Shown here piece after piece: positions 55,576-63,996 of a stretch of 64,000 bases of DNA (its first letter is position 1; every line of letters starts with the position of its first letter). The DNA comes from JAGORL01 sp964372415 (GTDB lineage: Bacteria > Patescibacteriota > Patescibacteriia > UBA9934), in NCBI GenBank assembly GCA_964372415.1, contig CAYJQH010000004.1:20207-84206 (forward strand), given 5' to 3'. A program made the position numbers and the translations under genes. A model generated the notes under the pieces. That model was not told where the DNA came from. It worked only from the letters and a program-made list of their open reading frames with translations, and made no database searches.

Positions 55576-57369
55576 ATGCCTTTGCCGTCGGTCAAAGAGG
55601 TACTCGCTCGTCGCACTAAGACGCGACTTGTGGTCCCTCCCCCCACACCAACCCCAGCAAGTGCGCTGGGGTCAACTGAGGCGTCTGTTTCGTCCTCAGC
55701 AAAAATTCAATTTTCAACGGAAGCGGCTGAAGAATTTTCAGAAAAAATGACGGCTATCAGCCGTCGCGAAAAAGAGGCCGAAGCCGGTCGAGAAGCGGCT
55801 GTGCTCGGTATCCCTACCATGGCTTTGAAAGGCTTCCCCATTAGCCCTGAAGCTCTAAGCCTTGTCCCTGAGGAACAAGCCAAAACGCTCAAAGCAGTTT
55901 CCTTTCTATTTACCGGACCAGAAATTCGTTTAGGCTCGGTAAACCCTAAAGATTCTAAGGTTGAAGAACTGGCTTTTGAGCTTGGCGAACGTCACAAGGC
56001 ACATACTCAAATTTATTTAATCTCAGAAGAGAGCCTAGAACACGCTCTTAAGCTTTACGCTGCCCTGCCACAAATAAAACCAATCGTTAAAGGGGTTGAA
56101 ATAACCGAAGATGAACTTACAAAATTCGCCGGGCAGATGACCGACGTGAACGTGGTGGGAAAACTTTTGAAGAACTCGAACATAACTGACATATTAGCTA
56201 TCGTCATCGCTGCTTCGCTCAAATTTGGTTCATCGGACATCCATATTGAGGCCGAAGAAAAAGGTATCGTTGTCCGTTTTCGAGTTGATGGCATCCTCCA
56301 GGAAGTGGTGGTACTTGAGCGTGAAAAGTGGAAAAAAATCATTAGCCGGATCAAACTCATCGCGAGCCTCAAAATCAATGTTACTGATCAAGCTCAAGAC
56401 GGGCGTTTTACCATTTTCCAGCAAAAGAAACAGATCGATGTTCGCATAAGCACTATTCCCACCGCTTACGGTGAATCGGTGGTTATGCGCTTACTTAATC
56501 CGGACACAATTTCCCTTGATTTTGATGCTCTCGGTTTTCGACCAGCGGCGCTCAAAAAAATCACGCGTGAAATCGAGCGACCAAACGGCATGATTATTAC
56601 GACTGGTCCGACCGGTAGCGGTAAAACCACAACTCTCTACGCCATTTTAAAGCGCTTGAATTCGTCGGACGTGAAAATCATCACCCTTGAAGATCCGGTT
56701 GAGTACAAAGTTAAGGGCCTGAACCAAAGCCAAATCGACTACTCCAAAGACTATACTTTTGCCAAAGGTTTACGTTCCATTCTTCGTCAAGATCCGGATA
56801 TTGTGATGGTAGGTGAAATTCGCGATCTCGAAACCGCCGAAATAGCTATCCAGGCCGCCTTAACCGGACATCTTCTGCTTTCAACCATCCACACAAACGA
56901 CGCAGCTGGCGCCATTCCTCGCTTCTTGTCCATGGGTGTAGCCCCTCATCTTTTAGCCCCAGCCATTAACGCCATCATGGGACAACGTTTGCTGCGCAAA
57001 CTTTGCGACAACTGCAAACAGGCAGCAGACTTAGATACCGAGACGATGGAACTCGTAAAAAAGCAGCTCGATAGCATTCCGGAAGTTTCTGGCGAAGCCA
57101 AAGTCGATGTCAGTAGTGTTAAATTTTTTAATCCAAAAGGATGCGACAAATGCAATAATTCTGGTTACAAGGGCCGGGTGGGAGTTTACGAAGTCCTAAT
57201 CAAAGATCCCACTCTTGAACAAGCCATTTTGAAAGGTAGCGTGTCCGAATACGAAATGCGCGACATTGCAAAAACACAGGGCATGGTTACCATGGCCCAG
57301 GATGGCTTACTCAAGGCCGTCGATGGTCTCACTTCTGTTGAAGAGGTGAAGCGGATAGTCGGCATTTAA
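55576..57369 (+). CDS. GspE/PilB-type secretion or pilus assembly ATPase
   Basis: These ATPases extend type IV pili or drive type II secretion. The 597-residue protein has a variable N-terminus. The N2 domain contains DILAIVIAASLKFGSSDIHI. Walker A GPTGSGKTT is at 344-352, followed by the Asp box LEDPVEYKV, Walker B DPDIVMVGEIRDLETAEIA and the His box LLSTIHTNDAAGAI. A C-terminal CxxC pair site (CDNCKQ, CDKCNNSGYKGRVGVYE) is typical of PilB/GspE. comEC in this window makes a competence pilus the simplest reading. Confidence 0.93.
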   Translation: MPLPSVKEVLARRTKTRLVVPPPTPTPASALGSTEASVSSSAKIQFSTEAAEEFSEKMTAISRREKEAEAGREAAVLGIPTMALKGFPISPEALSLVPEEQAKTLKAVSFLFTGPEIRLGSVNPKDSKVEELAFELGERHKAHTQIYLISEESLEHALKLYAALPQIKPIVKGVEITEDELTKFAGQMTDVNVVGKLLKNSNITDILAIVIAASLKFGSSDIHIEAEEKGIVVRFRVDGILQEVVVLEREKWKKIISRIKLIASLKINVTDQAQDGRFTIFQQKKQIDVRISTIPTAYGESVVMRLLNPDTISLDFDALGFRPAALKKITREIERPNGMIITTGPTGSGKTTTLYAILKRLNSSDVKIITLEDPVEYKVKGLNQSQIDYSKDYTFAKGLRSILRQDPDIVMVGEIRDLETAEIAIQAALTGHLLLSTIHTNDAAGAIPRFLSMGVAPHLLAPAINAIMGQRLLRKLCDNCKQAADLDTETMELVKKQLDSIPEVSGEAKVDVSSVKFFNPKGCDKCNNSGYKGRVGVYEVLIKDPTLEQAILKGSVSEYEMRDIAKTQGMVTMAQDGLLKAVDGLTSVEEVKRIVGI

Positions 57370-57370
57370 C

Positions 57371-57501
57371 TAAGTTACTAGGGACTAGCTACTAGCCAGC
57401 CACTAGAAACTAGCCTCTAGCCACAAAAAGATGTCGAGCGTAATATTTGGTGAGCTATATTCACCCCTTGTAGTTAGTGGCTAGTTTCTAGTAGTTAGTG
57501 A
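57371..57501. repeat. CTAG-word hairpin element, copy C (pilB-rsmE gap)
   Basis: ACTAGAAACTAGCC in the left arm is the exact complement of GGCTAGTTTCTAGT in the right arm. Around them are imperfect CTAG words (CTAGGGACTAGCTACTAGCC). The element runs to within one base of the rsmE start codon. Confidence 0.85.
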
Positions 57502-57502
57502 T

Positions 57503-58213
57503 ATGCGTACAGCAAGATTTTTTGTACCAGCCGAATGGGTGGCTAAAAGTGCCGAGGCTTTTTGTATTCCGGTCGGACCCCTACATAAACAGATTACCCT
57601 TGTCTTACGACTCAAGGTTGGCGACCAAATGAGTCTCATGACTAATGATGGCTCAGAGATTGATTGCCGAATTACCCAAATGAATCGCACTGCCATCATG
57701 GGGCTCATCGCCGGCTCACGTGTACCTGCTCCCCTTACCCCAGAGATTACAGTTTGCGCTGCAATAACCAAGCGCGATACCTGCGAGTGGATGCTTCAAA
57801 AATGCACAGAGCTCGGAGTAGTCAGATTTTTTCCCCTGCTCACTGACCGAGTGGTCAAGAAACCGAAAGACATCCCCCGCCGCTGGCATGAAATAGTTAA
57901 AGAAGCCGCCGAACAAAGTGGACGCGTTACCCTGCCGACTATTCATGACCCTATAAGTCTTGGTCAGGCGATCGGCAAAACCGACAATCATGTACGTCTC
58001 TTGTTCCACGAAGCCGGTGGCGAGTCAAAACTGCCGGCCCTGCATAAAACAAGCAAAGTTGCTCTCTTCGTTGGCCCCGAGGGTGGTTTTACCGAAACCG
58101 AACTCGCCATCGCGAGAGACGCCAACGCTCATGTGGTAACCCTTGGCTCACTCGTTTTTAGAGCCGAAACTGCAGCCGTAGTAGGCACAGCACTTTTGCG
58201 TTTTGCAAAATAA
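57503..58213 (+). CDS. rsmE: 16S rRNA (uracil-1498-N3)-methyltransferase RsmE
   Basis: RsmE methylates U1498 of 16S rRNA from S-adenosylmethionine. The 236-residue protein has an N-terminal PUA-like part and a SPOUT knot with the motifs VKEAAEQSGRVTLPTI, ALFVGPEGGFTETELAIA and VTLGSLVFRAETAAV, which are diagnostic. The start codon directly follows the CTAG element and has no Shine-Dalgarno site. Confidence 0.96.
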   Translation: MRTARFFVPAEWVAKSAEAFCIPVGPLHKQITLVLRLKVGDQMSLMTNDGSEIDCRITQMNRTAIMGLIAGSRVPAPLTPEITVCAAITKRDTCEWMLQKCTELGVVRFFPLLTDRVVKKPKDIPRRWHEIVKEAAEQSGRVTLPTIHDPISLGQAIGKTDNHVRLLFHEAGGESKLPALHKTSKVALFVGPEGGFTETELAIARDANAHVVTLGSLVFRAETAAVVGTALLRFAK

Positions 58214-58217
58214 AAGG

Positions 58218-58255
58218 CCCTCATCTGATTTAACATCAATGAGGGTCTTATTTTT
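58218..58255 (+). terminator. Terminator of rsmE
   Basis: CCCTCAT-TGAT and ATCA-ATGAGGG pair with one bulge around TTAAC, followed by TCTTATTTTT. Confidence 0.85.
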
Positions 58256-58511
58256 AGTACCCGTCAAGCACTTCTTGCGCAGCAAGGTTCAGCAGAAGTC
58301 CGCTAAGGGTCTGATCGTCGAGTTCTCTCACCGAACTCGACAACTTCTCTTCCGCGTGAACGCCTGCCAGAAGCTCGACAAGTTCCTGGTCGGTTCCAGG
58401 AGCCTGACGTTGCCTACGAATTTGGATCCGCGTGAACTCAAAGGCGGCAGCACGGAGAATCTGATACTGCTCTCGCGGCAAACTACGGGCTTGCTCTAGA
58501 GTGATGGTCAT
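58254..58511 (-). CDS. Hypothetical protein, 85 residues
   Basis: I do not recognise this protein. It is soluble and helical (MTITLEQARSLPREQYQILR ... LNLAAQEVLDGY) with no cysteines or membrane segments. AAAGGAGC lies before the ATG. It follows the 157-residue gene with only 12 bases between, so the two form a small operon; both belong to the orphan class. Confidence 0.7.
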   Translation of the reverse strand: MTITLEQARSLPREQYQILRAAAFEFTRIQIRRQRQAPGTDQELVELLAGVHAEEKLSSSVRELDDQTLSGLLLNLAAQEVLDGY

Positions 58512-58523
58512 AAGTTGCTCCTT

Positions 58524-58997
58524 TCAGGTCATCAGTTGTCCAAGGGTGTTAAACCCGTAGACAAGCGCTAAACGACCAAGCCACCGACGACGAGTATCGT
58601 CATCTGGGGCAACCTTGAAAGATTGAAAACGTTCCGCGCCTTCGACACCAAACTCTTCAGCATTACGTACATAGATACGTACCGAATCTACAAAGGCGTT
58701 GTGTGCGCTGCGTCGAGCAGCATCTTTTTCGACTCGCACGTCAGTTGGTCGCCCCGGCTCGCAGGCAACAAAGTGTTCGATAACAGCCTCCAGGTATCGC
58801 ATCGCAGCCTGTTCAAGGCCCTCACGGAGCTTCTCTAAAGCAGACAGCTCCCGAGTTTCGAGCTCGGACTCCACTATGAGGTCATGCATGACGTACAGAA
58901 GATCAGCGAGCTCATCACGACCGCCTACCTTTTCAGGGGCCAGCATAAGCTCCTGCCTGGCGTGCGGCGAGGCTTCAAGTGCGTTGTGAATGGGCAT
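58524..58997 (-). CDS. Hypothetical protein, 157 residues
   Basis: I do not recognise this protein. It starts MPIHNALEASPHARQELML and is soluble and helical, rich in Arg and Glu: LADLLYVMHDLIVESELETR, then ALEKLREGLEQAAMRYLEAV. The internal ATG is preferred because GAGG lies seven bases before it. It is transcribed with the 85-residue gene. The function is unknown. Confidence 0.7.
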   Translation of the reverse strand: MPIHNALEASPHARQELMLAPEKVGGRDELADLLYVMHDLIVESELETRELSALEKLREGLEQAAMRYLEAVIEHFVACEPGRPTDVRVEKDAARRSAHNAFVDSVRIYVRNAEEFGVEGAERFQSFKVAPDDDTRRRWLGRLALVYGFNTLGQLMT

Positions 58998-59047
58998 GTA
59001 TCGTCCTCGTTCAAGAGACATACGAACGGATGAGATTACAATATTTT

Positions 59048-59509
59048 TTAACTTCTGTCAAAGGGTAACATATTCTGCGTTTCAATGCTCAACGTTCGGT
59101 CATCTGGTAGTTTTCCCGAGGAAAATGTAATGACCTTGTTAGCTCTCCAAACTTGTGCCGGAAGCACATTTGGCCATTCAGCTACCACAACCGTGTCCGC
59201 TCGACGCTCATCCTCAAGAGAAAGTGCTTTGATTTCGGAGGGGTTTTTGAAGCGATAAAAATCAAGATGAACCACCCGCTTGATGGGTCCAAAATCCACC
59301 GGGTATTCGTTCATTACCGTAAACGTAGGCGATTTCACCTTAACCTTACCACCCATGGCTTCGACGAGGCCGCGGACAAAAGTAGTCTTACCAGCTCCAA
59401 TGTCACCGATGAGCGAAATAACCTCGCCGCCTTTGAGCTCTTGGGCGAAGTCCTTGGCTAGATGCATGGTTTGAGTAACAGATTTTGTGGTGATTACTTT
59501 TTCGACCAT
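59048..59509 (-). CDS. tsaE: tRNA threonylcarbamoyladenosine biosynthesis ATPase TsaE
   Basis: TsaE powers the TsaB-TsaD complex that makes t6A37 on ANN-decoding tRNAs. The protein of 153 residues starts MVEKVITTKSVTQTMHLAKD and has the P-loop GDIGAGKTTF at 35-44, then SPTFTVMNEY and a Walker-B-like VVHLDFYRF. tsaD lies just upstream in the same direction; tsaB is not in this window. Confidence 0.95.
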   Translation of the reverse strand: MVEKVITTKSVTQTMHLAKDFAQELKGGEVISLIGDIGAGKTTFVRGLVEAMGGKVKVKSPTFTVMNEYPVDFGPIKRVVHLDFYRFKNPSEIKALSLEDERRADTVVVAEWPNVLPAQVWRANKVITFSSGKLPDDRTLSIETQNMLPFDRS

Positions 59510-59617
59510 ATATTTTTTAGCGCAAGACGCCACTTAAGAACCGTCCAAGCCAAACTCCGGTGTTATCTTTTCTATCGCACGACTAATCTATGAATTTCAT
59601 GTGCTTGGTGGCGCATA

Positions 59618-60688
59618 TTACACGATATCCAAATTTGGATCAGCAACTAAGTTTAAGGGATTAACTACCGCGCCTTTCTGCGCTCTAAAATACCCGGCAG
59701 CCGCGATCATCGCGGCGTTATCCATGGCAAACTGAAACTCCGGTACGTAAAGCTTTACGTTTGCCTGCGCACAAGCAGCCGCGAGACGCTCCCGTAACGC
59801 CACATTGGCCGCCACGCCTCCGGCCAGGATGACGGAAGCTGGATTATGGACACGAACTGCCTTCATAGTCTTCTGAGTGAGCACGTCAACTACTGCTTCC
59901 TGAAACGAAGCGGCGATATCAGCTTTGAATTGCTCGTCGGCAAGTCTTACTTCGTGCTCGCGAAGCTTGTAAAGAACCGATGTTTTTACACCTGCAAAAC
60001 TGAACTCAAAGTTGTCTTGATCCAGCATAGCCCGAGGAAAATCGAAAGTTTTAGGGTTTCCTTTTTCGGCCAACTGAGCAACTTTCGGCCCTCCCGGGTA
60101 GCCCAGGTCGAGCATCTTGGCGACCTTGTCGAAAGCCTCGCCAGCTGCGTCATCGAGTGTTTCGCCCAAACGCTCATAAACCCCATGGTCGGTCATAAGT
60201 ACGAGCTCGGTATGGCCGCCTGAGACAATGAGGGCAAGCGCTTGGAAGCTTGGCAATCGTTTGTCGTTTGTCGGGCGTCGTTTGTCAGGGGCGGACGACG
60301 TACGACTTACGACGTACGATTCACGGAGCCACACTGCGTAAATATGCCCCTCAAGGTGACAGACTGGGACAAGAGGTTTCTGCCACGCCCAAGCTAAGGC
60401 CTTGGCAGTCTCTACGCCCACGCGAAGCGCTGGTGCAAGACCAGGTCCGGACGTCACCGCTACCACGTCGATCCCTTCACCATTCGGTTTAACGGTTTGG
60501 TGGAGCATCGACAAGATGTGCTCCAGATGTTCTCTAGCCGCAACCTCAGGAACTACTCCACCGTAAGCTTGGTGAACGTCAATCTGCGATCGCACATACG
60601 AGGCTTCAAGCCTAAGCCGGTCGCCGTTACCTAAGAGCACGGCCACTGCTGTTTCATCGCAGCTTGTTTCAATTGCTAGAACCCGCAT
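59618..60688 (-). CDS. tsaD: tRNA threonylcarbamoyltransferase TsaD with a repeat-encoded insertion
   Basis: TsaD transfers the threonylcarbamoyl group to A37. The protein of 356 residues starts MRVLAIETSCDETAVAVLLG and contains the metal ligands in HLEGHIYA (His111, His115), then VSGGHTELVLM and YPGGPKVAQLAEKG. Residues 123-147 (ESYVVSRTSSAPDKRR...) are foreign and encoded by a hairpin of repeated GTCGT words; ordinary TsaD has only a few residues here. The frame is kept. Confidence 0.95.
   Translation of the reverse strand: MRVLAIETSCDETAVAVLLGNGDRLRLEASYVRSQIDVHQAYGGVVPEVAAREHLEHILSMLHQTVKPNGEGIDVVAVTSGPGLAPALRVGVETAKALAWAWQKPLVPVCHLEGHIYAVWLRESYVVSRTSSAPDKRRPTNDKRLPSFQALALIVSGGHTELVLMTDHGVYERLGETLDDAAGEAFDKVAKMLDLGYPGGPKVAQLAEKGNPKTFDFPRAMLDQDNFEFSFAGVKTSVLYKLREHEVRLADEQFKADIAASFQEAVVDVLTQKTMKAVRVHNPASVILAGGVAANVALRERLAAACAQANVKLYVPEFQFAMDNAAMIAAAGYFRAQKGAVVNPLNLVADPNLDIV
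60256..60321. repeat. GTCGT-word hairpin inside tsaD, copy E
   Basis: The left arm is AATCGTTTGTCGTTTGTCGG and on; the right arm, read as complement, is ATCGTACGTCGTAAGTCGTA and on. The arms share the same GTCGT spacing with a few changed bases. It is the only word-type element found in coding DNA. Confidence 0.75.
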
Positions 60689-60696
60689 AACGTGGT

Positions 60697-60720
60697 AGAC
60701 AATAACTAAACATTTTGTCT
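60697..60720. promoter_or_regulatory. Inverted repeat between divergent tsaD and sod
   Basis: AGACAA and TTGTCT stand 12 bases apart in a 33-base gap between two divergent start codons. Its position suggests an operator, but 6-bp arms are weak evidence. Confidence 0.35.
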
Positions 60721-60721
60721 T

Positions 60722-61297
60722 ATGCAATACAGCGAACAGTCATTTAATCTTCCTAAAATGGAGGGGCTTTCGGAAAAACAAATCGATGTCCATCTTAAAC
60801 TTTACGCCGGTTACGTTAAAAATGTAAACGGTATAATGGCCAAAATCGAAGAATTGAAGTCCGACTCCGAAAAAAACGCGCTCGCGCTTTCGGAACTCAA
60901 GCGGCGCTTTGGTTTTGAGTTCGACGGTATGCGACTTCATGAGCTTTACTTTGAGGCCCTGGGCGGCGACGGAAAAATTTCCGGCAAACTGGCTGAGGCA
61001 CTAGCGGTCCAATGGGGTTCGGTTGACGCTTGGCAGGCGGAATTTAAGGCTATGGGATTAATGCGTGGCATAGGTTGGGTACTCCTCACCTATGACTCTA
61101 AAGGAAAAGCTTTCCACAATGTCTGGGTGAGTGATCACGAGCAAGGTCATCTGGCCAACCTCCCTATTATTTTAGCTATGGATATGTGGGAGCACGCTTT
61201 TATGGTAGATTATGTTCCGGCTCAAAAAAATAATTACATCGAGGCTTTCTTCAAAAATCTGAATTGGTCAGTAGTTGATCAACGCTTCAGGAATTAG
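60722..61297 (+). CDS. Superoxide dismutase, Fe/Mn family
   Basis: The enzyme disproportionates superoxide. The 191-residue protein has the four metal ligands of the Fe/Mn family: His24 (VHLKLYAGYVKNVN), His73 (GMRLHELYFEAL), Asp154 and His158 (AMDMWEHAFMVDY). The C-terminal segment NNYIEAFFKNLNWSVVDQRF is typical. The choice of Fe or Mn cannot be made by eye. There is no Shine-Dalgarno site; a small membrane protein follows after seven bases. Confidence 0.94.
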   Translation: MQYSEQSFNLPKMEGLSEKQIDVHLKLYAGYVKNVNGIMAKIEELKSDSEKNALALSELKRRFGFEFDGMRLHELYFEALGGDGKISGKLAEALAVQWGSVDAWQAEFKAMGLMRGIGWVLLTYDSKGKAFHNVWVSDHEQGHLANLPIILAMDMWEHAFMVDYVPAQKNNYIEAFFKNLNWSVVDQRFRN

Positions 61298-61304
61298 GAG
61301 AATA

Positions 61305-61490
61305 ATGCAACCGCAAACACCTTATAGCTTCGGAAGCTGGGATCTTGTTCGGGCCTTTCCAAACCGGATCCAGCTGCGACGCACGGGCAGGAAATTTCTT
61401 TTGTTCGTCGCAGTTCTGGGTGTGATCGGCGTAGTTGTCAATACCATTGTGCAGTGGCCGTTCATGTTTCTCGTACTGCATTTATGGTAA
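61305..61490 (+). CDS. Small membrane protein, 61 residues
   Basis: I do not recognise a family. It starts MQPQTPYSFGSWDLVRAFPN, with a basic stretch RIQLRRTGRKF and one membrane helix FLLFVAVLGVIGVVVNTIV. TTAGGAGAATA precedes the ATG. It is probably cotranscribed with sod and is followed by a terminator. Confidence 0.7.
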   Translation: MQPQTPYSFGSWDLVRAFPNRIQLRRTGRKFLLFVAVLGVIGVVVNTIVQWPFMFLVLHLW

Positions 61491-61496
61491 GCGTTG

Positions 61497-61530
61497 TCCT
61501 GGGCAGCGTACTAGCCCAGGATTATTTTTT
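61497..61530 (+). terminator. Terminator of the sod operon
   Basis: TCCTGGGC and GCCCAGGA pair around nine bases, followed by TTATTTTTT. Confidence 0.9.
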
Positions 61531-61589
61531 AAAAAAATTCATGGTATCCTTGGTTTGTGCTATTTATTATTTTTTTTTATGCAAATTTT

Positions 61590-63338
61590 ATGAGGAGGTT
61601 TTTTGCTACACTTTTCTCATTAATTTTTATCGTTTCGGCGGCTCTCAATATTCCTCGTAGCCAGGCCGCTGTATTCAATCCGCAGGGTCAATGGTCATTA
61701 ACTGCTCCCGCTACTGCTTTTGCCTTTTCAGTTCAGAATCCAAATAATTCAGTTGGCGGCATGGGTAATATTACGCTCGCAAATTTTACGGACGCCTTAG
61801 TAATTTCTGCAAATCAGGTTATTGAATACCAAAGTAATCCAGCCATTGCCTTTGTTGTTGATGGGAGTCAAATAACTTCAGTTTTTCTTAATTCCGCACA
61901 ATCAGGAGAGGCTTGGCTTGATGATCAAAGCGAACCAATATCTGGCTACGATTGTTCACTGCTTAAAAAAACCTCGCTTAAACTCACCTTTACCGATTCA
62001 AACAACGCAACCTTTAAATTTGGCCAACGCTTTGAACTAGTGCCAACAAACGACCCTCTAGGCTGCGAGGAATTCGGTCTAGATCTTAAACAACAATTGA
62101 CTTCTGGCACTGCTCCTTCACTTTGGACGGATCTGAACAACGCCGGAATTCTCAATCTTGCGTCCTTGGAAAAGTTGAAATACGTAATCGCTTCATACTC
62201 TTACTCGGCCGTTAAAACTTCATCGCAAATTCCTCCTACACCGGCCTGCCCACCAAATCAAGCGCCGTTTTTGACAGAGACCATAACCGATACCAATCAG
62301 TTAAGCGGCATTGTGCCACTTGGCAGTCTAAATCCTCAGAGCGGTCATGTATTTCCCACTGACCATGTGTACTTCACTTTAAAGACAAACGGACCGATGA
62401 ACGACCCCAACTCGCCACGAGTGGTTGCCCCGGTAATAGCTCCTGGACAATTTCATATAACGAAAGTGGATCAGACTAGCTATTACAAAAATGGACTGCT
62501 CACAGACACAGACTATTCAATATATTTCCGTCCCTGTTTTGAGGTCAGTGCCTATCTTCATCACGTACGATCGCTTGATCCTAATTTCTCTTCTCTTGTC
62601 GGATCAATAACCGATCAATGCCAAAGTTATACTACCGGAAACACGCAAATTCAACGCTGCAGCAAAAATCTGTACCTACCTGTAGAAGCCGGAACTGTTC
62701 TTGGTAGCGCTGGCGGAGCGCCAACACCAACCGGTTTTGATCTTGGCATGACTGACTCGCGAGTTACCTTAAACTTTATCAACCCTACCAATCTAGGTGG
62801 TATTGTTCATACAGTGTGTCCAATCGATGCCTTTGTTGACCCCGTGCGTCAGTCGCTTGAATCTTTCCTGGGTAGCGGTGACGGCCTCTTTAAACGCACC
62901 ACCCCACCGATTTGTGGTCAAATTGATGTTGACGTAGCTGGAACCGCTCAGGGGCGTTGGCTCAATCCAGGCTCGAATACTTTCCCCGAAGATCCTCATC
63001 TGGCACTCGCACCGAACAACTTAGATCCAGCAGTTATGGTGTTTTCAGTCGGTAACTCACTTCCCGGCCTAGCCAAGGGCGCTTATTCATTTTTGCCGGG
63101 AGCGCCGGGGTCAACCGTGAACCAAGCATTCAGTTCGATTACTCCTGGAACTCTTTATTGCTTTGAAAACCTGGGAGGCAACAAAAACTCAGTCTCTATT
63201 CCCGTACTAAATCTTGGAAAGATCATTCTTGTTGAACTTACTGATCCAACACACCTAAATATTGCTGTGGTTACCGGAAATAGCTGTTCGGGAGCACCGG
63301 CCACCATGCCATTAACGGCAAAAACGTACGTCAGATAA
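61590..63338 (+). CDS. Large secreted protein of unknown function
   Basis: I do not recognise a family. The protein of 582 residues has a clear signal peptide (MRRFFATLFSLIFIVSAALN, then IPRSQA with a likely cleavage after the Ala). The mature part is rich in Asn, Thr, Pro and Gly and probably beta-structured, with several cysteines (CSLLKK, CPPNQAP, CGQIDVDV, CFENLGG). No membrane anchor, LPXTG motif or S-layer homology domain is visible. The internal ATG is chosen because it starts the signal peptide. It has its own terminator. Confidence 0.85.
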   Translation: MRRFFATLFSLIFIVSAALNIPRSQAAVFNPQGQWSLTAPATAFAFSVQNPNNSVGGMGNITLANFTDALVISANQVIEYQSNPAIAFVVDGSQITSVFLNSAQSGEAWLDDQSEPISGYDCSLLKKTSLKLTFTDSNNATFKFGQRFELVPTNDPLGCEEFGLDLKQQLTSGTAPSLWTDLNNAGILNLASLEKLKYVIASYSYSAVKTSSQIPPTPACPPNQAPFLTETITDTNQLSGIVPLGSLNPQSGHVFPTDHVYFTLKTNGPMNDPNSPRVVAPVIAPGQFHITKVDQTSYYKNGLLTDTDYSIYFRPCFEVSAYLHHVRSLDPNFSSLVGSITDQCQSYTTGNTQIQRCSKNLYLPVEAGTVLGSAGGAPTPTGFDLGMTDSRVTLNFINPTNLGGIVHTVCPIDAFVDPVRQSLESFLGSGDGLFKRTTPPICGQIDVDVAGTAQGRWLNPGSNTFPEDPHLALAPNNLDPAVMVFSVGNSLPGLAKGAYSFLPGAPGSTVNQAFSSITPGTLYCFENLGGNKNSVSIPVLNLGKIILVELTDPTHLNIAVVTGNSCSGAPATMPLTAKTYVR

Positions 63339-63350
63339 GCACCGCCTATA

Positions 63351-63384
63351 AAAAAATACAGACTCCTCGGAGTCTGTATTTTTT
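63351..63384. terminator. Terminator of the secreted protein gene
   Basis: The 16-base arms AAAAAATACAGACTCC and GGAGTCTGTATTTTTT are perfect complements with only two bases between, and can serve either strand. Confidence 0.9.
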
Positions 63385-63422
63385 CGTTTGCGCTTCGTAA
63401 CGAAACTAATAATTAAAATTTA

Positions 63423-63444
63423 ACAGGCTCGGGGAAGAGCCTGT
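63423..63444 (-). terminator. Terminator of the 63471 gene
   Basis: ACAGGCTC and GAGCCTGT pair around six bases; TAAATTTTAATT follows on the minus strand. Confidence 0.75.
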
Positions 63445-63470
63445 CAAGATTGACGTGATGTTCAAAACTT

Positions 63471-63917
63471 TCACTTAAGGGGCGCCGGGTTCGACTTGTC
63501 TTTTCCGAGCTCAGGCGACGCCATCTCCAGCATGGCATCATCAGTTGTCGTCACACCATGTTCAAGACGCGACAGAATGATATCCGTCGCCTGCGGACCG
63601 AGTCGCCTGAGCAGTCTAAGAAGCGGCGCGATGCGTAGATCGATGTCATCGATAATACCTTTCACGCGACGCTCACAGACGAAGCCGAAACTCGCCATGC
63701 AGAGAACCGGAATCGCCCAGAGCGTAATGAGTACGCCATTCTGTGACAGTGTGCAGATCAAGCTACCAATTAGAAGCCCGATGAGTAGGACCAGAGCCAC
63801 GAGGACCATGGCAATATTGCGGTACGTTTCGAGCTCGTACAGCTGCCAATCACCCCGCCGCACAGCCTCATCAGACGGCCAGACGTTGGTCCGGAAGAAG
63901 GTACGAATTCGTCTCAT
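63471..63917 (-). CDS. Hypothetical membrane protein, 148 residues
   Basis: I do not recognise a family. It starts MRRIRTFFRTNVWPSDEAVR and has two adjacent membrane helices, IAMVLVALVLLIGLLIGSLI and LWAIPVLCMASFGFVC. The polar C-terminal half contains DIDLRIAPLLRLLRRLG. The internal ATG is favoured because AGGGG lies seven bases upstream and a promoter lies before it. It is an orphan gene with its own terminator. Confidence 0.75.
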   Translation of the reverse strand: MRRIRTFFRTNVWPSDEAVRRGDWQLYELETYRNIAMVLVALVLLIGLLIGSLICTLSQNGVLITLWAIPVLCMASFGFVCERRVKGIIDDIDLRIAPLLRLLRRLGPQATDIILSRLEHGVTTTDDAMLEMASPELGKDKSNPAPLK

Positions 63918-63935
63918 GAACACCCCTAGAACCAT

Positions 63936-63965
63936 AGTATACAAAATCTTGTTTTTTGTTAACAA
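63936..63965 (-). promoter_or_regulatory. Promoter of the 63471 gene
   Basis: TTGTTA (63960-63965) and TATACT (63936-63941) are separated by 18 bp on the minus strand. Confidence 0.6.
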
Positions 63966-63996
63966 AAAAGACTTCTCGTATTGAGAAGTCTTTTTT
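63964..63996. terminator. Terminator at the right edge
   Basis: The arms AAAAAAGACTTCTC and GAGAAGTCTTTTTT are perfect complements around five bases. It probably ends a minus-strand gene lying beyond the window. Confidence 0.8.
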
